From positions 8,195,021 to 8,259,020 of the forward strand of contig OX335642.1 in the NCBI GenBank assembly GCA_946894095.1: a DNA stretch of 64,000 nucleotides, given 5' to 3'. The notes beneath the pieces are model-generated. The model was not told the origin of the DNA, searched no databases, and saw only the letters and a program-made list of their open reading frames with translations. Origin of the DNA: Incurvaria masculella. Its lineage: Eukaryota; Arthropoda; Insecta; Lepidoptera; Incurvariidae. Position numbers and translations under genes: made by a program. Below are positions 23,001-35,550 of the stretch, in pieces. Within the stretch, counting starts at the first letter, position 1. Every line of letters begins with the position of its first letter.

Positions 23001-23759
23001 TTAAACTGATTTAAATAAATGTAAAATAAATTCGAAAATGAAAACTGGTATTTGCTGGACCTTTACCTTTACCTGGACCATATTTTTATTTTCAAAGACT
23101 AGCGTATTTATGCTTTGCTATATTGATTGAACCTACATCCTTGAATAATATACTAAAGTTATAAAATATCTAAAGATTTCTCTTTTTTTCTCATAAAAGG
23201 AATTCGAAAAACTTTATCTGAAAAGGTTTATTTTGTGTGAATGGCGGACGCGACTCTGCATCACGGCCTATATTTGAAATAACGAAATAAAGAGTCACCG
23301 TTTATCTTGTACTTTGTAACAAAATGAGAAGACATAGATAAAAAAAACCGTGTATTCTGCTCCCTCCCGAGCGTTGATGTCAAAAATGATTATTTTTGTA
23401 AACTGTCATGTAGTATATAGATGGATCTTTAAATGACAAGACTTAATTCTACACATTCTGAAAAATGTTATTGCTGAGTTACGCTTTGGGCGATTCTGGG
23501 TTTACCATAGAATAAATCAGGATTCTCTTTAACGCCCCATAAAATAATTGCGAACGCCACACATACTTGAAACAAAATAATTCACAGGTGAATAATCGTA
23601 GATGGGAATAAATTAAATTAGAAACAAAACTCCACCGAGTTGAATGCAAAATGCAAATTTTCGTAGGATTTTAGTATAAGTTAAATCTGATGCTTTAGTT
23701 AGATGCAAGTTTGAATAATTACTATATTCATATTTTACCTATTAAATACTCTAATTCCA
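23001..23759. other. AT-rich, no gene recognised
   Basis: No ORF of note, no repeat family identified. Confidence 0.5.
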
Positions 23760-24033
23760 AAGGTCATTAGTTCAAACGTCGTTTTGTTCATGTACCGCTT
23801 TCTTTCACTTACTCGGGATAGTTGGATAAGGGCACTTTATCACGAATGCCAGCTTTTTCATGGTTCCCAATCCATGTAAAACTGTAGATGCCCTTCAGCT
23901 ATAGGCAGTAGGGGTCCACCAGGTTGGTACCTTCGCATCGGATGAAGATATAGTCTAGGCTACGATGAAAAATTGTCTATCGTGCTCATAAAGCAAAAGG
24001 CCTGACATGGCACCATTTTTTTTCGGGAATGCG
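23760..24033 (+). mobile_element. tRNA-headed SINE, 5'-truncated and diverged
   Basis: Retains TTAGTTCAAACGTC (box B region), CTTTCTTTCACTTACTCGGG and the body/tail to CCTGACATGGCACCATTT. Confidence 0.65.
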
Positions 24034-25011
24034 GAAAACTATATGACATGAATCATCAAAATCGCGAGCCAATCTGGTCACTGCGCTCCGAACGAAAATA
24101 AAGAAGCGCAGAGTGCATCGGTCCGCGGGCAGCCGGCGCCAATACGAACAGATTAGTGCAATAAACATTCTGCAGTTGCGAAAACATGCAGGCAACGAAC
24201 TGGGCAGCCACAGTACAAAGGAGAAAGCGGTAGGACAACGCATCTGCTAATTATGAAGCTAACGTGATATGCCGTGCGATTGGCGTATAAACCGGAGTTG
24301 TCAGAAACCCTAGAAAAACTAAAACTATGCAGGTATGTTGCATATCGAGTACACTCATCACAATAAATACCTATACCGTTTGACGAAAATCTTGTATTCA
24401 AAAGTTAAGACACAATAAAATATTGCAATAAAATTAAAATTACTTCTACCCAAGTCGGGCAACCATCCCGAGTTTCATTTTCGTGAAATCGGTGACAAAA
24501 AGAACATCCATCTCGGAGGATCGATTTTCGCCTCTCGGCATCTGCGCTAACCTGATTCAACCAGTGTCGTTCTTCTATTACAATAACAGGGTTATAAACA
24601 TATTTCATATTTTTTTACTTAAAGTCTATTCTAAAATAAACACTAAGCCTGTGTACAGACGTAATGTCTGAAATTGAGAAAAATATCGACACACACTGTG
24701 AAAGCTTATCAGCTTTAACGAACGTTCTTACGAAACTGTAAAGGGTCTGGTTTAACCTGCGCTATATTAAAAAGTCCATTCATACCGCCGATTTATAATT
24801 TTTCGTACTGATTTATCCTTTCCACTGTGGAAGATTATTCAGTATGTGAAAACATGCAGACGACCTGTGAAACGCCAACTGCGCGCGAACACTTTAAAAT
24901 TTAAGATGGAAAGTAACGGATTAAGGAAATTCTAATTTTAATAAGATGGAATATATTGTGACTTACATTGTAAGAAAACCTGTCAGTAGATTTTTCAGCG
25001 ATATATAAATT
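24034..25011. other. No gene recognised
   Basis: A mildly GC-rich patch at 24,055-24,245 is open in two minus frames (85 and 60 codons) and has an acceptor-like ttctgcag on plus at 24,172. Evidence is too weak for an exon. Confidence 0.35.
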
Positions 25012-25250
25012 AACTAGCTGAGGTACCGGGCTCCTCTCAGGTTAATGTTGTTTGTATTGGTGTCGGGCTGAATTATGTCCTGGATATTATTTGAGTCCCC
25101 TTACAATATTTCATCCCATATTTCACCCCATTAGAGTTTAATTTTCGCCACAAAAGGTAGCCTATGTCCTTCTCCAAGGTCCAGACTATCTCTATACAAA
25201 AAATAATCAAAATTGGTTCAGCGGTTTAGGCGTGAAAAGACAGATAGAGT
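25012..25250 (+). repeat. Insect dispersed repeat, second copy
   Basis: Same landmarks as 14,271-14,537 (AACTAGCTGAGGTACCGGGC; AAAATTGGTTCAGCGGTTTA). It abuts the GGTTCCGT-family copy at 25,262. Confidence 0.65.
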
Positions 25251-25261
25251 TACTTTTAATA

Positions 25262-25520
25262 ACTCTATTACTAAGCCTCCGCTGTCCGTCCGTCCGTCCG
25301 TTTGTTCGTCAGTCACAAGGATGTATATCATGAACCGTAATAGGTAGGCAGATAGAATTTTTACAGCGTGTGTATTTATTTTTCCGCTATAATATAAATA
25401 CGTACCACAAACAAATTATAAAAAAAAAAAAAACACAAAAAACCTGATTTTTGGTGTTAAATCTTGTACGATGGTACGGAACCCTTCGTGTGCGAGTCCG
25501 ACTCGCAAATGGCCGGTTTT
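25262..25520 (-). repeat. GGTTCCGT-family repeat
   Basis: Reverse copy from CTCTATTACTAAGCCTCCGC to GAGTCCGACTCGCAAATGGC, lacking the terminal GGGTTCCG block. Confidence 0.75.
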
Positions 25521-26261
25521 AATTCAAAATGTTTCATGTTTTGCATTAAATATTCCAGTAAACAAAAAAAAATTTAAAACATAGACGACTAAGTACTGGC
25601 CAGATGGTGTTGTTAGCATAAATAAAACCAAATATCTTTACAAACGGAGTAGGTAGCTTTCCCTTTTTACATAGACCGCCACGAAAAGTGTACCCTCTTA
25701 ACACACGACACAGGCGGAACAAGAAACGGTGCACTGAATTCGTGAACATTCGACAATGTGCGAGTAGGGGAGCAAATGCCATTTCGGCCCGACAGGTGAT
25801 TTTTTATGCCCCTCATAGGACCCAAGGTGATACTTTGTTGAAAATACCGACCAAGGAAGCGCAATGTATTCCAAAATGCTTTACGAAAGATGTATGAGCG
25901 AGCGTGTCGCTTTGCGAGCATTACCTCAATTCAATTGTGAATTATTGCAAATGCCACCGCACGCATGGAAGTGGAATGGTAACCATATATCAAAAATATG
26001 TTCGTACTTGGAACCCATACACGCCATTTAATCGGAAAATATAGCACAAATTCCTCCACTATCGGTCCGGACAGGACTTAAATACCCTGACTTACATCAT
26101 ACCCTCTACGCCAGTGGTTCACAAACTTATTTCGTCTAACGCTCACTTTGAGAAATTATTATTTTCTAGCGCCCCCAAAATGTTTAACTTGACATATCTT
26201 AAAAATCACAATCGCAATCAGTACTTTAATAAATATAATTTAATAATGTATTTGAAGTCTG
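25521..26261. other. AT-rich, no gene recognised
   Basis: Overlapping ORFs on both strands at 25,546-25,921 without domains. Confidence 0.4.
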
Positions 26262-26609
26262 AGCCCGTAGTCCAAGCTGTCACCTAAAATGGGGTTTACG
26301 GCGAACCGATCGACTGGCGTTATATGTAGCAAATTGAAGTGCGCGCGCGAAAAGCGAACTAACATTTGCGAGTCCGAGTTGGATTTGACAGTCACGTTCT
26401 CAATGTTGGCGTAATTACGTCGAGGTTGCCGTTTACGCAGACACCGTGTTTCCATACAAATCGGGAGTCCGAGTTTGACTTTGACAGCTTGAAGAAGTAA
26501 AACCACAGAATATCGAGTAAAAATGTGTAAGGAGTTTGAAGTTTTTACGGAACTTCGAAGTTCCATAAACGCCAGTTTAGGTGACAACTGGGTCTAGCAG
26601 CTCTGGGCG
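26262..26609. mobile_element. MITE E copy 1
   Basis: About 345 bp with long imperfect inverted ends around GCTGTCACCTAAA / GTTGTCACCTAAACTGGCG. It closely resembles 44,003-44,342. Minus-strand ORF 26,240-26,587 is a by-product. Confidence 0.7.
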
Positions 26610-26883
26610 GTAAAGAGCCTAGAGCACAATGGGGGGCGTTGAAGCGTTTTAGGGGGGCAATGAATGATTTGTATAATAATTTTAATTCCTTGAATGTTTT
26701 AAGCCCAAGATCAATTATTTTATCTTTACAATCAAACTGAGCAGGAATAACTGAGTAGGTAGGATTTTATTTTAATAATACTTTAAAATATGAGAAAAAT
26801 ACAAATCAGCCAGCGCAGGCCTTTACCACCCACTAGAGGGCGTTATCGCTTTGAGAAAGAGTGCTCTATGCAAAGACGCCGTA

Positions 26884-26976
26884 TCCAACCAATGCGGTGG
26901 TACCAACCCGGGCGGGCTTAACCCTACCACCTAGTAGGGGAAGGGGACCTACAGTTTTACATGGGTTCCGAACTAT
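26884..26976 (-). mobile_element. SINE body fragment
   Basis: CCAATGCGGTGGTACCAACC through CACCTAGTAGGGGAAGGGGA to the TACATGGGTTCCGAAC block. Confidence 0.65.
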
Positions 26977-27249
26977 GGATGGAACAGTATATGTGTTCTT
27001 TCATTATTCTTCCATATCCTTAGTAGTACTAATATATGAAGGTTTTTCTTCTGTTTGTCGCAAAGCCAAGTGCACAGTACAGTACAGTAAATATTTTAGC
27101 TTCCAAAGACTTAAATACCAAAATGTATAATAAGATAAGAATTGTCCTGAGATCCCAAGTCCGTGTTACACAAACAGAATATTTCACGCCTCGGTTAGTG
27201 GGCAATATTTTCATAAAGCGCAGCTGCAGAGGTAACGAAACATTTCCCC

Positions 27250-27625
27250 TTAAGAACGGCCCGTAAGCTATGCTCCCCATACAAACGTAGTTTACTAATC
27301 ATTTGGGAACCGCTATTCCAATAAAATTGATATTTAATATCTAATATCAGGTAACAAATATCTGTGTTTGCATGCTTTTGTTTTTTTGAAAAATTCAAAC
27401 CGAATGAAATGAAAGCAAAAAGAAAATCTTCGTACGAATTTTGTTTTCTCTATGGTTTGACCCAGAATACATTTACCGAAAAAACAAAGACATGCAGACA
27501 CAGATATTTGTAGCCTAATATTAGATACCAAATATCAAGTAAGTTGGAACAGTGGTTTTCAAATCATTAGTAAACTACGTTTGTATGGGAGGCGAAATTT
27601 TCAGGTGCTTACGGGCCGACCTTGA
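27250..27625 (+). mobile_element. MITE D copy 1
   Basis: Begins TTAAGAACGGCCCGTAAGC and ends, on the other strand, TCAAGGTCGGCCCGTAAGC. It is nearly identical over about 375 bp to 61,399-61,774. The right-hand TTAA has decayed to TTGA. piggyBac-like by TTAA ends. Confidence 0.75.
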
Positions 27626-28819
27626 ATCGGGCAGACGTTGAACCCGCGAAGATAACGCGAATTCGCTTTGAGCTGAGGCGACAAAAACATTTTATAACAT
27701 TTCCACCTGTGGGGGTAATCCAAGTTCTTACCTAAATTAGTATTTACTTCGAAGTTACGCAAAAACGTCAAAACTATAATAATAATACTAACTCGTATAG
27801 ATTTAAATCTACAACGTGTCATAAACAAACTCGGACTGCCTTGTATGAAAATGGCGACGTCAACGTATTTCGATGGGCGTGGTGTATTTAGAACGACGAA
27901 AGCGTAGGTTAGATACCCTGTGACTGCACCACTATCTTGAGTTTGATGAATGTACAGTCCACCAAAGGTTAAAAGATACCCTTCCGGTTGAACGTAAAAA
28001 TGAATGGTGTTTAAATACAACCTCCAATAAATTTTGTTAGGGTTGTTAGGGTTGAGTAGCTAGTAGACATCCTCAACTATGTTGGAATATATACTCAACA
28101 CTATAATTGTTTCAAAAAGTAAAAGTATTTCGACTATTCATCTTTTCATTCAACCGGATGTGTATCCTAAACTCTTTGTTCGACTGTACTATAAATTATG
28201 TAAAAAATAAATACTTTACCGTGAAGGAAAAACATGCCGTAAGCTACCCCACCAGTTCGGTCGTGTTAATCTTTCTAACACACAGCTAGATGTCACAGCA
28301 TTGGGCAAACCCCACACAAATACAGTATTTGCTCTAAGTCATAAAAATGTGTGCTTTTATTATTGCGACAGTACTGAATTTAAATGAATGTGAAAAACAT
28401 CGCAGATATATAGCACTAAGATATAATTACTAAGAACAAAAAATGTCATGAAAAAACCAAACTATTTAGTTTGGTTTACATATGCAAAAACCGAGAACTC
28501 TGCACGTTCTCTGCCAAATATGTAAAGCTGATTGATATTGATTAAACCTAAAGGATTTAAACTTATTTCGAAATTATGTTTGCATGTTGAACTCTCTTGC
28601 GAACTCCGAAGAAAAGTGAGGAGATGAGATCTGAACCATTAATAAAAAATAAATAAAAACCTTAACTCGACTTTGAAGCAAGAAGTGCACTTGTACTGGG
28701 ATCTCCAAGAGCCCTCTCTAAGCCCTGACCTCTGAATCCACACGTCTACCACAATAAGCGAGAATTATTCATAGTTAGGTCATAATATTCCTTCAATCCC
28801 GCGAGAAGCTCTCCGATGC
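27626..28819. other. AT-rich, no gene recognised
   Basis: The 139-codon minus ORF (27,601-28,020) begins at TTG, runs into MITE D sequence at its 3' end and has no domain; rejected as a gene. Confidence 0.45.
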
Positions 28820-28936
28820 AGGTGCTAACGTTTGCACAACTTTACCGCGCGCTCCTCCGACAGCTGTCGGCCGCGCGCGTGACAGCCCGCCGCTAGATGT
28901 CGCTAATTGCGTCGCCACGTGTCGCGGGATTCGTAC
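28820..28936. promoter_or_regulatory. CpG-rich patch with palindrome
   Basis: Contains the 14-bp palindrome CCGACAGCTGTCGG (28,857-28,870) and GCCGCTAGATGTCGC. It ends at the TTAA of MITE F. Confidence 0.3.
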
Positions 28937-29392
28937 TTAAGGCGCTAGGACTAGCCAACTACTCGCGCCATACAAATGCACTTTTTAACAAATGTAATAA
29001 TATGTAGTGAAACGCTTCAGCAAATCCAAATAGAACTCCAGACTGATAATGGATTGTTAATATTTTTTTATTCCATCATTTATTTAAATAATAACAAAAA
29101 TAAAAAAGTTGATTTTTCTCATTAGAAATCTGAAAATAATTCGATTTCTAGATATAAGCAAAAACAGCATATATGCATAAACAAAAAATTCCATTTGCTT
29201 TTAGATTTCTACATTTAGTCAAAAAAGTTCGGAAATGGACACCGTTTCCGCAATGTATTTTGTATAGAAAAAGGAAACATACATTAACGAAAATAATTCG
29301 ATTCCTAGACAAGGAATCATATATTGTAAGAATGACAGTTAACTTGGGGTGCCTCGTCTAACTTTGCGATTTGGCTAGTACCAGGCCCTTAA
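28937..29392 (+). mobile_element. MITE F copy 1
   Basis: 456 bp including TTAA at each end, with inverted termini as in the copy at 63,309. It lies right after a CpG-rich patch. The ORF inside (29,173-29,361) is duplicated in the other copy and has no known domain, so it is probably not a gene. Confidence 0.8.
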
Positions 29393-29730
29393 CGCCGCCG
29401 CCAAGACGAACTAGATTGCACACAGATCCCGATTGTTTATCATGACAAAACAAGTTCATGTTCTTTTATGGAAGTCGCCATGCGCATGCGTCGGGAATTA
29501 GAGATTGTTTTTAATGAAAAACTGGCATGGGTGGCTGCGCAGGGAGACCAAATTGTCTCATAAATACCAAAACCACCTCACCTCGCGAAACCATGCTTGG
29601 GGAGGCACCATATCGGCGGATTTGCGGACTATCGCTGAGCTATCGAGAATTTTTAAACTACGTTTAGTAAAGATAGGTAGGAAGATATTTATTACTTCAC
29701 ATGAAAATAAGTATTAGAACTTGACACAAC

Positions 29731-29950
29731 AGATGGACCAAAATAATTACTAAATGGCATTCAAGAGATGTAAAAGAAATGAAATAAGGGACGGCAAAGG
29801 AACCTATGGGACAAAGATATCTCAAAGACAGCAGGAAAAACATGGGCAAGAACAGCCAAAAACAGATACATTTGGTTTTGGTGGGGGAGGCCTGTGCCCT
29901 GCAACATGGGAACTTAGTGAACTAACTGCAGTAAAAAATAAAAAAGTAAA
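29731..29950 (+). mobile_element. Degenerate LINE 3' end
   Basis: Frame beginning RWTKIITKWHSRDVKEMK, interrupted by TAA, then resuming to VGEACALQHGNLVN and a stop at 29,923-29,925. The order resembles the RW..K...W / R / W...A.....W..LEEAFA..H pattern at the C terminus of LINE reverse transcriptases. Decayed and 5'-truncated. Confidence 0.5.
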
Positions 29951-31559
29951 TTAAAATAGAATGTACTGGACTTTCGTAACGTACTATTAACAGAAATAAC
30001 TTACAAGCAACGAAACTACAGAAAATCTTACACAATTGTTTTTTTAACCGATTTTACAAAAAGAGGAGGCTCTATTAACGGGCGTTAGATGTATAGTTTG
30101 ATTTTGCACCATCTGCCCAAATACTTGTCCGACGTATGCAACCTGCTCTTGATCTATGGAATCGTATCTTTGAGTCGTCAACATAGTGTCGGACCTATCG
30201 TAGTGAAATCCTAAATGCCTCGAATTCCGTTCGAGTTAAATCTGTCGTCGCCCACGGTTACGTCTGCTGATAAATTGTCACCTGCAGTGGAATTTTGTTT
30301 GTTATGTCGTAATCTCGCCACCTGAAAATCTAACAACATCCACAATTGGCCAAGCTACGTCCAAGTTTCAACTGAGTGAACGGCAAAACTGAAACCGGCG
30401 AAGATCAATTTCAAGAAACAACGGGAACAATAAGAAGGCTCGTGAGACCGTAACACAAACTTTTGTAGCTCCAATAACTATATCTATACATTCAATTATT
30501 TTTAGGGTCCAGTCGCAAAAAGCGAAAAAAATTACCCAAGGGTCCGGCGGTGATGTCGGTCGGTCACACGCATTTAGACCCGAATAGTTCTCCTATTAAC
30601 GGTTTTTTGGGAATTATGAAAAAAAATATTTATATAGCTAGATTTCTGAAGCGCTAACTTTGTATGAAATTAGAAAATAATCATCAGGCGAGAGCGAATT
30701 TCTTCGTTTCGCACTCTTGTCTCGTATGATATTCCCAACATGACTGATGTCCATGTCCAGCAGTGACAAGACCCTCGGCACGTGAACACGTTCATGCTTA
30801 ACCGGTTTGTTTTAAAACTGCATATTTACCTATTACAATCTACTAGCAGGCAGAGTTTGCTAACTAAAGCTTTTAATCGTTTATATTTTCTATTGTTTAT
30901 TTACAGTTTAATACAGATGTATAAATATTTATAATTAGAATTATTGAAATTACCATAATAATCCAGTATCATAAAGCCTTTGACTAATAATTACCTTGAC
31001 AGATTTTGTTTAGTTTTAATTATTTAGTAAGTTTGACGATGGTATATGCCAGAAATTGTAAGATGTATGCATGTTTATTGTTGTTCTGTTTATTGTTGTA
31101 AATGATAATTATCTATGCCTTAAAAATAAGAAAATATGACCTGTCTGAGTGTAGCTTTTCTACCAATTTGACGAATACAAATAAGCCCCAAAACTTGTAA
31201 AACACAAGAACAGTCGAAAACAATTAGCTTGCCACTTATTACAGCCTTCGGGCCAGTGTTATTAATTATATGAAGATATGAATAAAAAAAAAAGTTTTCC
31301 TTGCTTCAAGGAATAAGTCCATCTAAAGTCTAGCCATACTTTTATCAACCACTGTTACTAAACGCAATTCCTGGAAAATGGGCAGAAACCTTGTCTAGAA
31401 GCTATAAATGGACATGAAAAAATCTAACAGCGCAATCACAAGATGTACACTAAAATTTATTTGAAAAAAATAATAAGACAGACATGTAACCTAACCCGGC
31501 GGATTACAGTCTTTCTGGAAAACCACCCAGATTTCTCCAGCATCTCGTTCGCGTCCTAC
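29951..31559. other. AT-rich intergenic or intronic sequence
   Basis: Holds an AACCGATTTTACAAAAAGAG repeat scrap (30,045) and dispersed repeat I copy 2. Otherwise nothing recognised. Confidence 0.5.
30680..30805 (-). repeat. Dispersed repeat I, copy 2
   Basis: Minus strand ATGAACGTGTTCACGTGCCG, GTCACTGCTGGACATG and TTCGCTCTCGCCTGATGATT. Two-copy family in this window; nature unknown. Confidence 0.6.
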
Positions 31560-31790
31560 ACTAATACACCTTGCTTTTGACTTTTTAGTCGCACTCTGTC
31601 GCGGCGGGCGTGTCTCCTAATTATTTGCGTCTCTAATCGCAACGCTAATTTTAAAACTCTGGGCGCGCATCTGACGCGGGCCCACCCGTGCTGTCGGGCG
31701 GCGCGGCAGCACTCCTTTGTATTCTAAGTTTAGCTTTGTGATTTTATATGAGTTTTATTGCCGCTGCGACGGCGCCCTGGGAGCAATACC
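31560..31790. promoter_or_regulatory. CpG-rich patch
   Basis: CpG-rich sequence (CGGGCGGCGCGGCAGCAC; CGCTGCGACGGCGCCC) without an ORF. Function unknown. Confidence 0.25.
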
Positions 31791-32324
31791 ATCGATGCTC
31801 TCAAACGGCGTATTATCGACCCAAGCCCCTCAGAAATAGATTTCAATCCGTCATCGATTGTTTTAACCTGGGTGGTTACCATGGTAAATTAACTCGTCGG
31901 GTGAACAGGAAGGTGATTAATTAAATCTGACGTTCAGTTGCAGTTCGAACCGTGCTAATTGGTAAATTTTATATCACTGAGCCGAATAACACGTCGGTCC
32001 ACAGTTAGCAAGGTATGAAACGCAAGTAAACATTATATTTAACCAAGTGAGTGGTTAAATATTATGTTCACCCGGCGAGTGTAAATTAACGCCCTTAAAC
32101 ATTTTGATACAAATCTTTAGAGGCTTAAGCTATATACAAGATAAGTTATCAAAACAATCAAAACGTACAGACGTCGCTCTTAGTTTTAGATTTAGATTTA
32201 GTAATGTACAAAGTTTAAGAAAAATATTTCTTAATTTGAAACAGGCTCGAGCCATTGTATGGAACTCGATCACCGCAGTGTTTGGACGTGTATTAACTCA
32301 ATGATAGAACGAATCTAAAAATGT

Positions 32325-32620
32325 TAATCATCTAAAAATGTTAATGATCAAGCCTAGCTTGTTCCATGAAAATCATAACGAATTTAGTTTTTGTTTGATT
32401 TTTGGATACAGCGTTCGTGATTTACTTTTAGTTATAAGTCGTTTTATAATTTTGATTTTTTTAATACCAACCAAATCAAACACTATGCGCATTGTTTGCT
32501 TTGTGGACGTGTTGAATCCTCCTCATCACGAAGAATGTATTTTTCTTTAAGACGGAGACAGTGCCAGAACGATTTTGTGCCGTGCCCGCGAATAAGTTAG
32601 TCCCGTCGGGACGCCGCATA
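32325..32620 (-). mobile_element. MITE C, internal fragment
   Basis: Reverse-oriented family C sequence from the Lys/Asn-rich middle to CGGGACTAACTTATTCGCGG (minus strand). Termini are lost. A 70-codon ORF here (32,338-32,550) is a by-product of the element. Confidence 0.55.
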
Positions 32621-33091
32621 CAGCTCTCAAAGTCAATTTATAATGTATCGCCACAGGAGTGTGTTACATTTCGATCAGACCAAATCACGCATTCAGCGCG
32701 ATATCAACGCGATAAGAAAAGATAACTCATGCAGATTGTTATAGGTGAATGCAAACAAAATGGATTACAGATGATGCATATAGTTTTCAATATTATATTG
32801 ACTGGATAAAATTAAATATGGCCTAATGGTCGGGGCCATGCAACCAGCTAGTACAGACGGACACACAGTGTTTTTAGTCTTTAGTGGAAGTGACAGATGT
32901 ACGAAAAGAGTAAATGGCGGTTTGTGTCGGTCACACGTATTTTTCTAGATTTATTTTCCTACCTACAGAATTATTAGTTCGGTTGTTTGAAAATTAAAAT
33001 AATAACAGTTTTCAATTCAATTTAATTCAATAGAAAAAATAATTCTAACTGTTCGCTTACGAACCCGGGACGCGCAACAACGAATGTTCCA

Positions 33092-33189
33092 ATGGCGTCC
33101 TGTGAAGTCCTCACGTGTTCATACGTGCCGTTTAAAGTCGAGAAAATCAGTAGTAAGCGAGCTCACTCGCCCGCGCCCCGATTTTGTAT
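33092..33189 (+). CDS. Possible first coding exon, unidentified
   Basis: ATG at 33,092 opens 32 codons, MASCEVLTCSYVPFKVEKIS and onward to SPAPRFC, ending two bases into a codon at a perfect donor, TAT|gtaagt. The region is CpG-rich with an E-box-like CACGTG close to the start. A second ATG at 33,084 in another frame also reads through the donor, so the frame is uncertain. No partner exon was found. Confidence 0.25.
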
Positions 33190-33989
33190 GTAAGTGCCTA
33201 TGCCGCGCCCATACGAGCCAGTTTCGGTTGTTACTCCCTTCTATCCATGCTCGCGGGCGGCGCGAGACGAGATCAAAGGACGGGCCGCCCTGTCGCGGGG
33301 GATCAGAGACGTGTCGTCTCGTCTTCAGGCGACGCTCGAGCTTTCGGTGGCTGAATGGAAAATTGTGGCCCTCGTGAGTGCCTTTCAATGGAAGCTTAAA
33401 CATACTATACATTCATATAATTCTCACGTTATTTGTATGAAAGATACAACAGCGTTGAGTGGATGTAGGGCCATTACACCTAGAATGACACCTTAGGGGA
33501 TTTTTATTTGTTTGCAATATTCAATGGTTTTCTGTCATATATTTAAAGGTACATGTTTTAAATTATCAAAAATAAATTGTTATGTATATAAAATAAAGAG
33601 TTGAAACAACCAAACAACATTTTCTTGATTTCTATCAATTTATGTCTGTCCACCCGGAGGTAATATTTAGGGAGGTAGAAATACGAATTTGGAAAACCAC
33701 AGCCTGTCATCTGTCAAACGGACAGCTTTGTTTTTAGAGGTTATATGGCAAGTTGGATAACCAAAGAAGATGTTTTAATTTTTTTTTATAACTTTTACGG
33801 TAAGTTTTTGTTAGTTTTTGCCCAAAACTATTTCCCCTACCCTCATGTCACCCCCGTCACGAAAAAATAACATTAGTTTGGTCATTTCTTTAAAGGGTAA
33901 CATTTTTCTCACACAATTTTGTCAAAGTGAGAAGAGATGTTTGTGTTCCAAGGAACACCAAGAATTTAAAAGATTTTCTTAAGTTTTGT

Positions 33990-34050
33990 AGTATTTTAGC
34001 TGTGACGGGGGTGACATAAAATATGTCACCCCCGTCACAGCTAAAATACT
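33990..34050. repeat. Perfect hairpin built on two 14-mers
   Basis: 28-bp perfect arms (AGTATTTTAGCTGTGACGGG onward) around the 5-nt loop AAAAT. Each arm holds one 14-mer. Confidence 0.9.
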
Positions 34051-34074
34051 AATGACGTATTTTATGTCGTATGA

Positions 34075-34105
34075 ATATGTCACCCCCGTGACGGGGGTGA
34101 CATAT
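34075..34105. repeat. Perfect palindrome built on the 14-mer
   Basis: 15-bp arms ATATGTCACCCCCGT with a single central G. A further 14-mer follows six bases later at 34,112. Confidence 0.9.
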
Positions 34106-34125
34106 TTTTCTGTGACGGGGGTGAC

Positions 34126-35359
34126 AATTTGATTAACTTACATTAAATGTATACATAATACTTTTACGTAAGACTAAATGAATAAAACATCAATGAAGAG
34201 ATTAAATCTGGTTACTTTGGGTAGTCAGATTGATTAGAGATGCACGGTGTGTACAGAACTGATAGCAGAGCAGCATAGATAAGAGATATACTATATGAAA
34301 CATTTGTATGGCTATTGAAGACCTCAGAATTACAATGAAATGATCTTTTTTCGCAACATCGCATGGTGGGGGCTGATGTGAAGTCCAGAAAAGCGATCAT
34401 CAACAATGCTCACCATTTATTCACACAAACAGAAGCGATGAACATAAAATCCATGTGCATTGCCTCAGAAGACATATCTAGCAACAAAAATGTTTTAGAA
34501 GAAAGGATGAATATTCCTAATAAACCATGTATACCACAAAATCACTTTTTCTAAGGAGACTGTACCGATATCACCATGGAACAGCTCATGGTTAGGGTTT
34601 AGAGGACTTGCTTTTCATACGAGAGATTTTGGTTCAAATCCTCGTCCCGATCACGCACCACTTTCTTTCTCTTCCTGAGCTGGATAAGTGCATTTCGTTA
34701 TGAATGCGAGCTGTTCCATGGTTCGCAGCCCATGTAAAACTGTAGGTTAAGCCCACCCGAACTAGTACCACCACATTGGATGAAACTACGTTTGAATCAG
34801 CAATTAAAAATTGTCCTAGTTTTCTATCCAGTTCAGTGTTGTTGTGTGCTTATAAAACGAAGGTCCTGGCATGGCACTTAATTCCTTCGGGAATGTGGTG
34901 TTTTAGGCTAATATCATGACGGTAGTTGTGTTGTATTAGCCATATATGTCAGTTCTATAAAAAAAATGGCCCAGACAGCAAAGTCAGAGGTCACACCCAC
35001 CTACTGTCACAAACGAATATGTCAAAGTAAATGAACTTTGTTGACATCGGATTACCTTTAGGAAAAGGTGAAGCCTTATTATTTGCCACCGTTCTTTAAG
35101 TCAGCATGGGGACCAGTTTAGTGACATTAAAAAACATGAAAAAGAGTGGCAAAACTTGGATTTAGCATGAAGAAGAGGATACATCGGAGGAAGGTATCCA
35201 TATTATAAAAAGAAAAGTTGATCCTCCGATCGATTAATTATGGGATGTACCTACCTAATGACATTTATTTAAGTTTGTGACGTTAACGACATATCATTGA
35301 GCAGTTTTGAGTTCAATAAAAAAGATTTCATCCATACTAATATCGTTTCTTGTGACTGC
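34126..35359. other. Sequence between 14-mers: small ORF and SINE
   Basis: Holds a 63-codon plus-strand ORF (34,363-34,554, starting with GTG as MVGADVKSRKAIINNAHHLF if read as a start) with no recognised domain, the SINE at 34,581-34,967, and AT-rich sequence at 34,968-35,359 with broken protein-like reading frames but no assignable product. Confidence 0.4.
34581..34967 (+). mobile_element. Full-length tRNA-headed SINE inside the 14-mer locus
   Basis: Head GCTCATGGTTAGGGTTTAGA with box B GGTTCAAATCC at about 34,632, shared body, tail CCATATATGTCAG and A-run. It separates 14-mer copies at 34,112 and 35,360. Confidence 0.85.
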
Positions 35360-35550
35360 GTCACCCCCGTCACAAATTGCCGTCACCCCCGTCACACCTT
35401 TGAATATTTATATAAAAAAAACTTTTCATTTTCATTATTTCTCAAAAAGATATGAAGGTCTCCAATTCATTATCTTTGGTTAGCAGTAATTTCCCCATTT
35501 TATTTCATATAAAATATATGAAAGAAAATGAAGTTTTTTCCCATTGACTC

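Noticed and set aside
27601..28020. 139-codon minus-strand ORF
   Set aside because: Starts at TTG, not ATG, overlaps the end of a MITE, shows no domain, and its AT-rich composition equals the background.
29173..29361. 62-codon ORF repeated almost exactly at 63,363-63,551
   Set aside because: Duplicated because it lies inside MITE F; no transposase motif and too short to be functional.
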